Below, in pieces: positions 13,351 to 13,408 of a DNA stretch of 13,408 nt (the first letter of the stretch is position 1; each line of letters starts with the position of its first letter). Origin of the DNA: Candidatus Firestoneibacteriota bacterium (GTDB taxonomy: Bacteria; Oederibacteriota; JAAXVQ01; JAUVAV01); contig DAOVYW010000039.1 in assembly GCA_030635415.1 (NCBI GenBank), forward strand, positions 1 to 13,408. Direction: 5' to 3'. The notes below the pieces were generated by a model. It saw only the letters and a program-made list of their open reading frames with translations. It ran no database searches and was not told the DNA's origin. Both the position numbers and the translations under genes were made by a program.

Positions 13351-13408
13351 ACGCTCCTCGCAATGACAGAAAATTCTTTAAAAACAGTCATTGCGAGCGA
13401 CCGAAGGG
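13351..13408. repeat. Palindromic repeat of the GTCATTGCGAGCGA family, cut by the window end
   Basis: CTCGCAATGAC (13357-13367) and GTCATTGCGAG (13387-13397) are perfect 11-bp inverted copies around a 19-nt AT-rich centre, and the right side continues as CGACCGAAGGG to the window end. GTCATTGCGAGCGA...AAG is a well-known dispersed repeat type in bacterial genomes. It begins about 30 nt after the pyk stop, so it may also act as a message-end hairpin. Confidence 0.7.

Overview
The window looks like chromosomal core DNA from an uncultured, probably diderm bacterium of a candidate phylum. I cannot name the phylum; Omnitrophota, Elusimicrobiota, Desantisbacteria and similar groups are plausible. 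The evidence is a LolA-like periplasmic lipoprotein carrier (outer membrane), RNase J as the RNA-decay nuclease, a secreted repeat protein ending in a FlgD/T9SS-like Ig-type C-terminal domain, and many short palindromic repeats of the GTCATT...AATGAC and GGGCGGGTT...AACCCGCCC kinds between genes. All recognised genes are on the + strand.

Layout. 1-414: repeat-rich intergenic DNA with a perfect 36-nt palindrome, a two-hairpin repeat and a small element with inverted ends. 415-1881: secreted protein with seven ~50-residue repeats (likely a beta-propeller) plus a C-terminal Ig-like sorting-type domain. 1882-2139: spacer ending in a promoter and a leader inverted repeat. 2140-2220: a 26-residue, lysine-rich, histone H1-tail-like mini-protein, followed by two terminator-like hairpins. 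2341-2580: promoter and repeat-bearing leader. 2581-8807: rnj (RNase J), ftsK/spoIIIE, lolA-like, rodZ/ymfM-like and yajQ, packed within 17 nt of each other or overlapping by 4 nt. 8808-9177: 370-nt AT-rich gap with a good extended -10, an inverted repeat at the expected transcription start and another short palindrome. 9178-11641: rimO, pgsA, pgpA, joined by 4-nt stop/start overlaps. 11642-11917: gap with a large imperfect inverted repeat. 11918-13321: pyruvate kinase of the K+-independent sequence class. 13322-13408: start of another palindromic repeat that runs off the window.

How the genes fit together. From ftsK to pgpA the order resembles the spoIIIE-ymf-ymfM(rodZ)-pgsA-cinA-recA neighbourhood known from Bacillus. 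It links chromosome translocation at division, cell-shape control (RodZ-like), envelope lipoprotein traffic (LolA-like) and phosphatidylglycerol synthesis (PgsA makes PG-phosphate, PgpA dephosphorylates it), with RNA decay (RNase J) and ribosomal protein S12 modification (RimO) alongside. The expected cinA/recA after the phospholipid genes are absent here and pyk follows instead. No mobile-element transposase, CRISPR array, tRNA or rRNA was seen. The most unusual items are the lysine-only-charged mini-protein with its own promoter, leader repeat and terminators, and the unexplained structured gap at 8950-9000.
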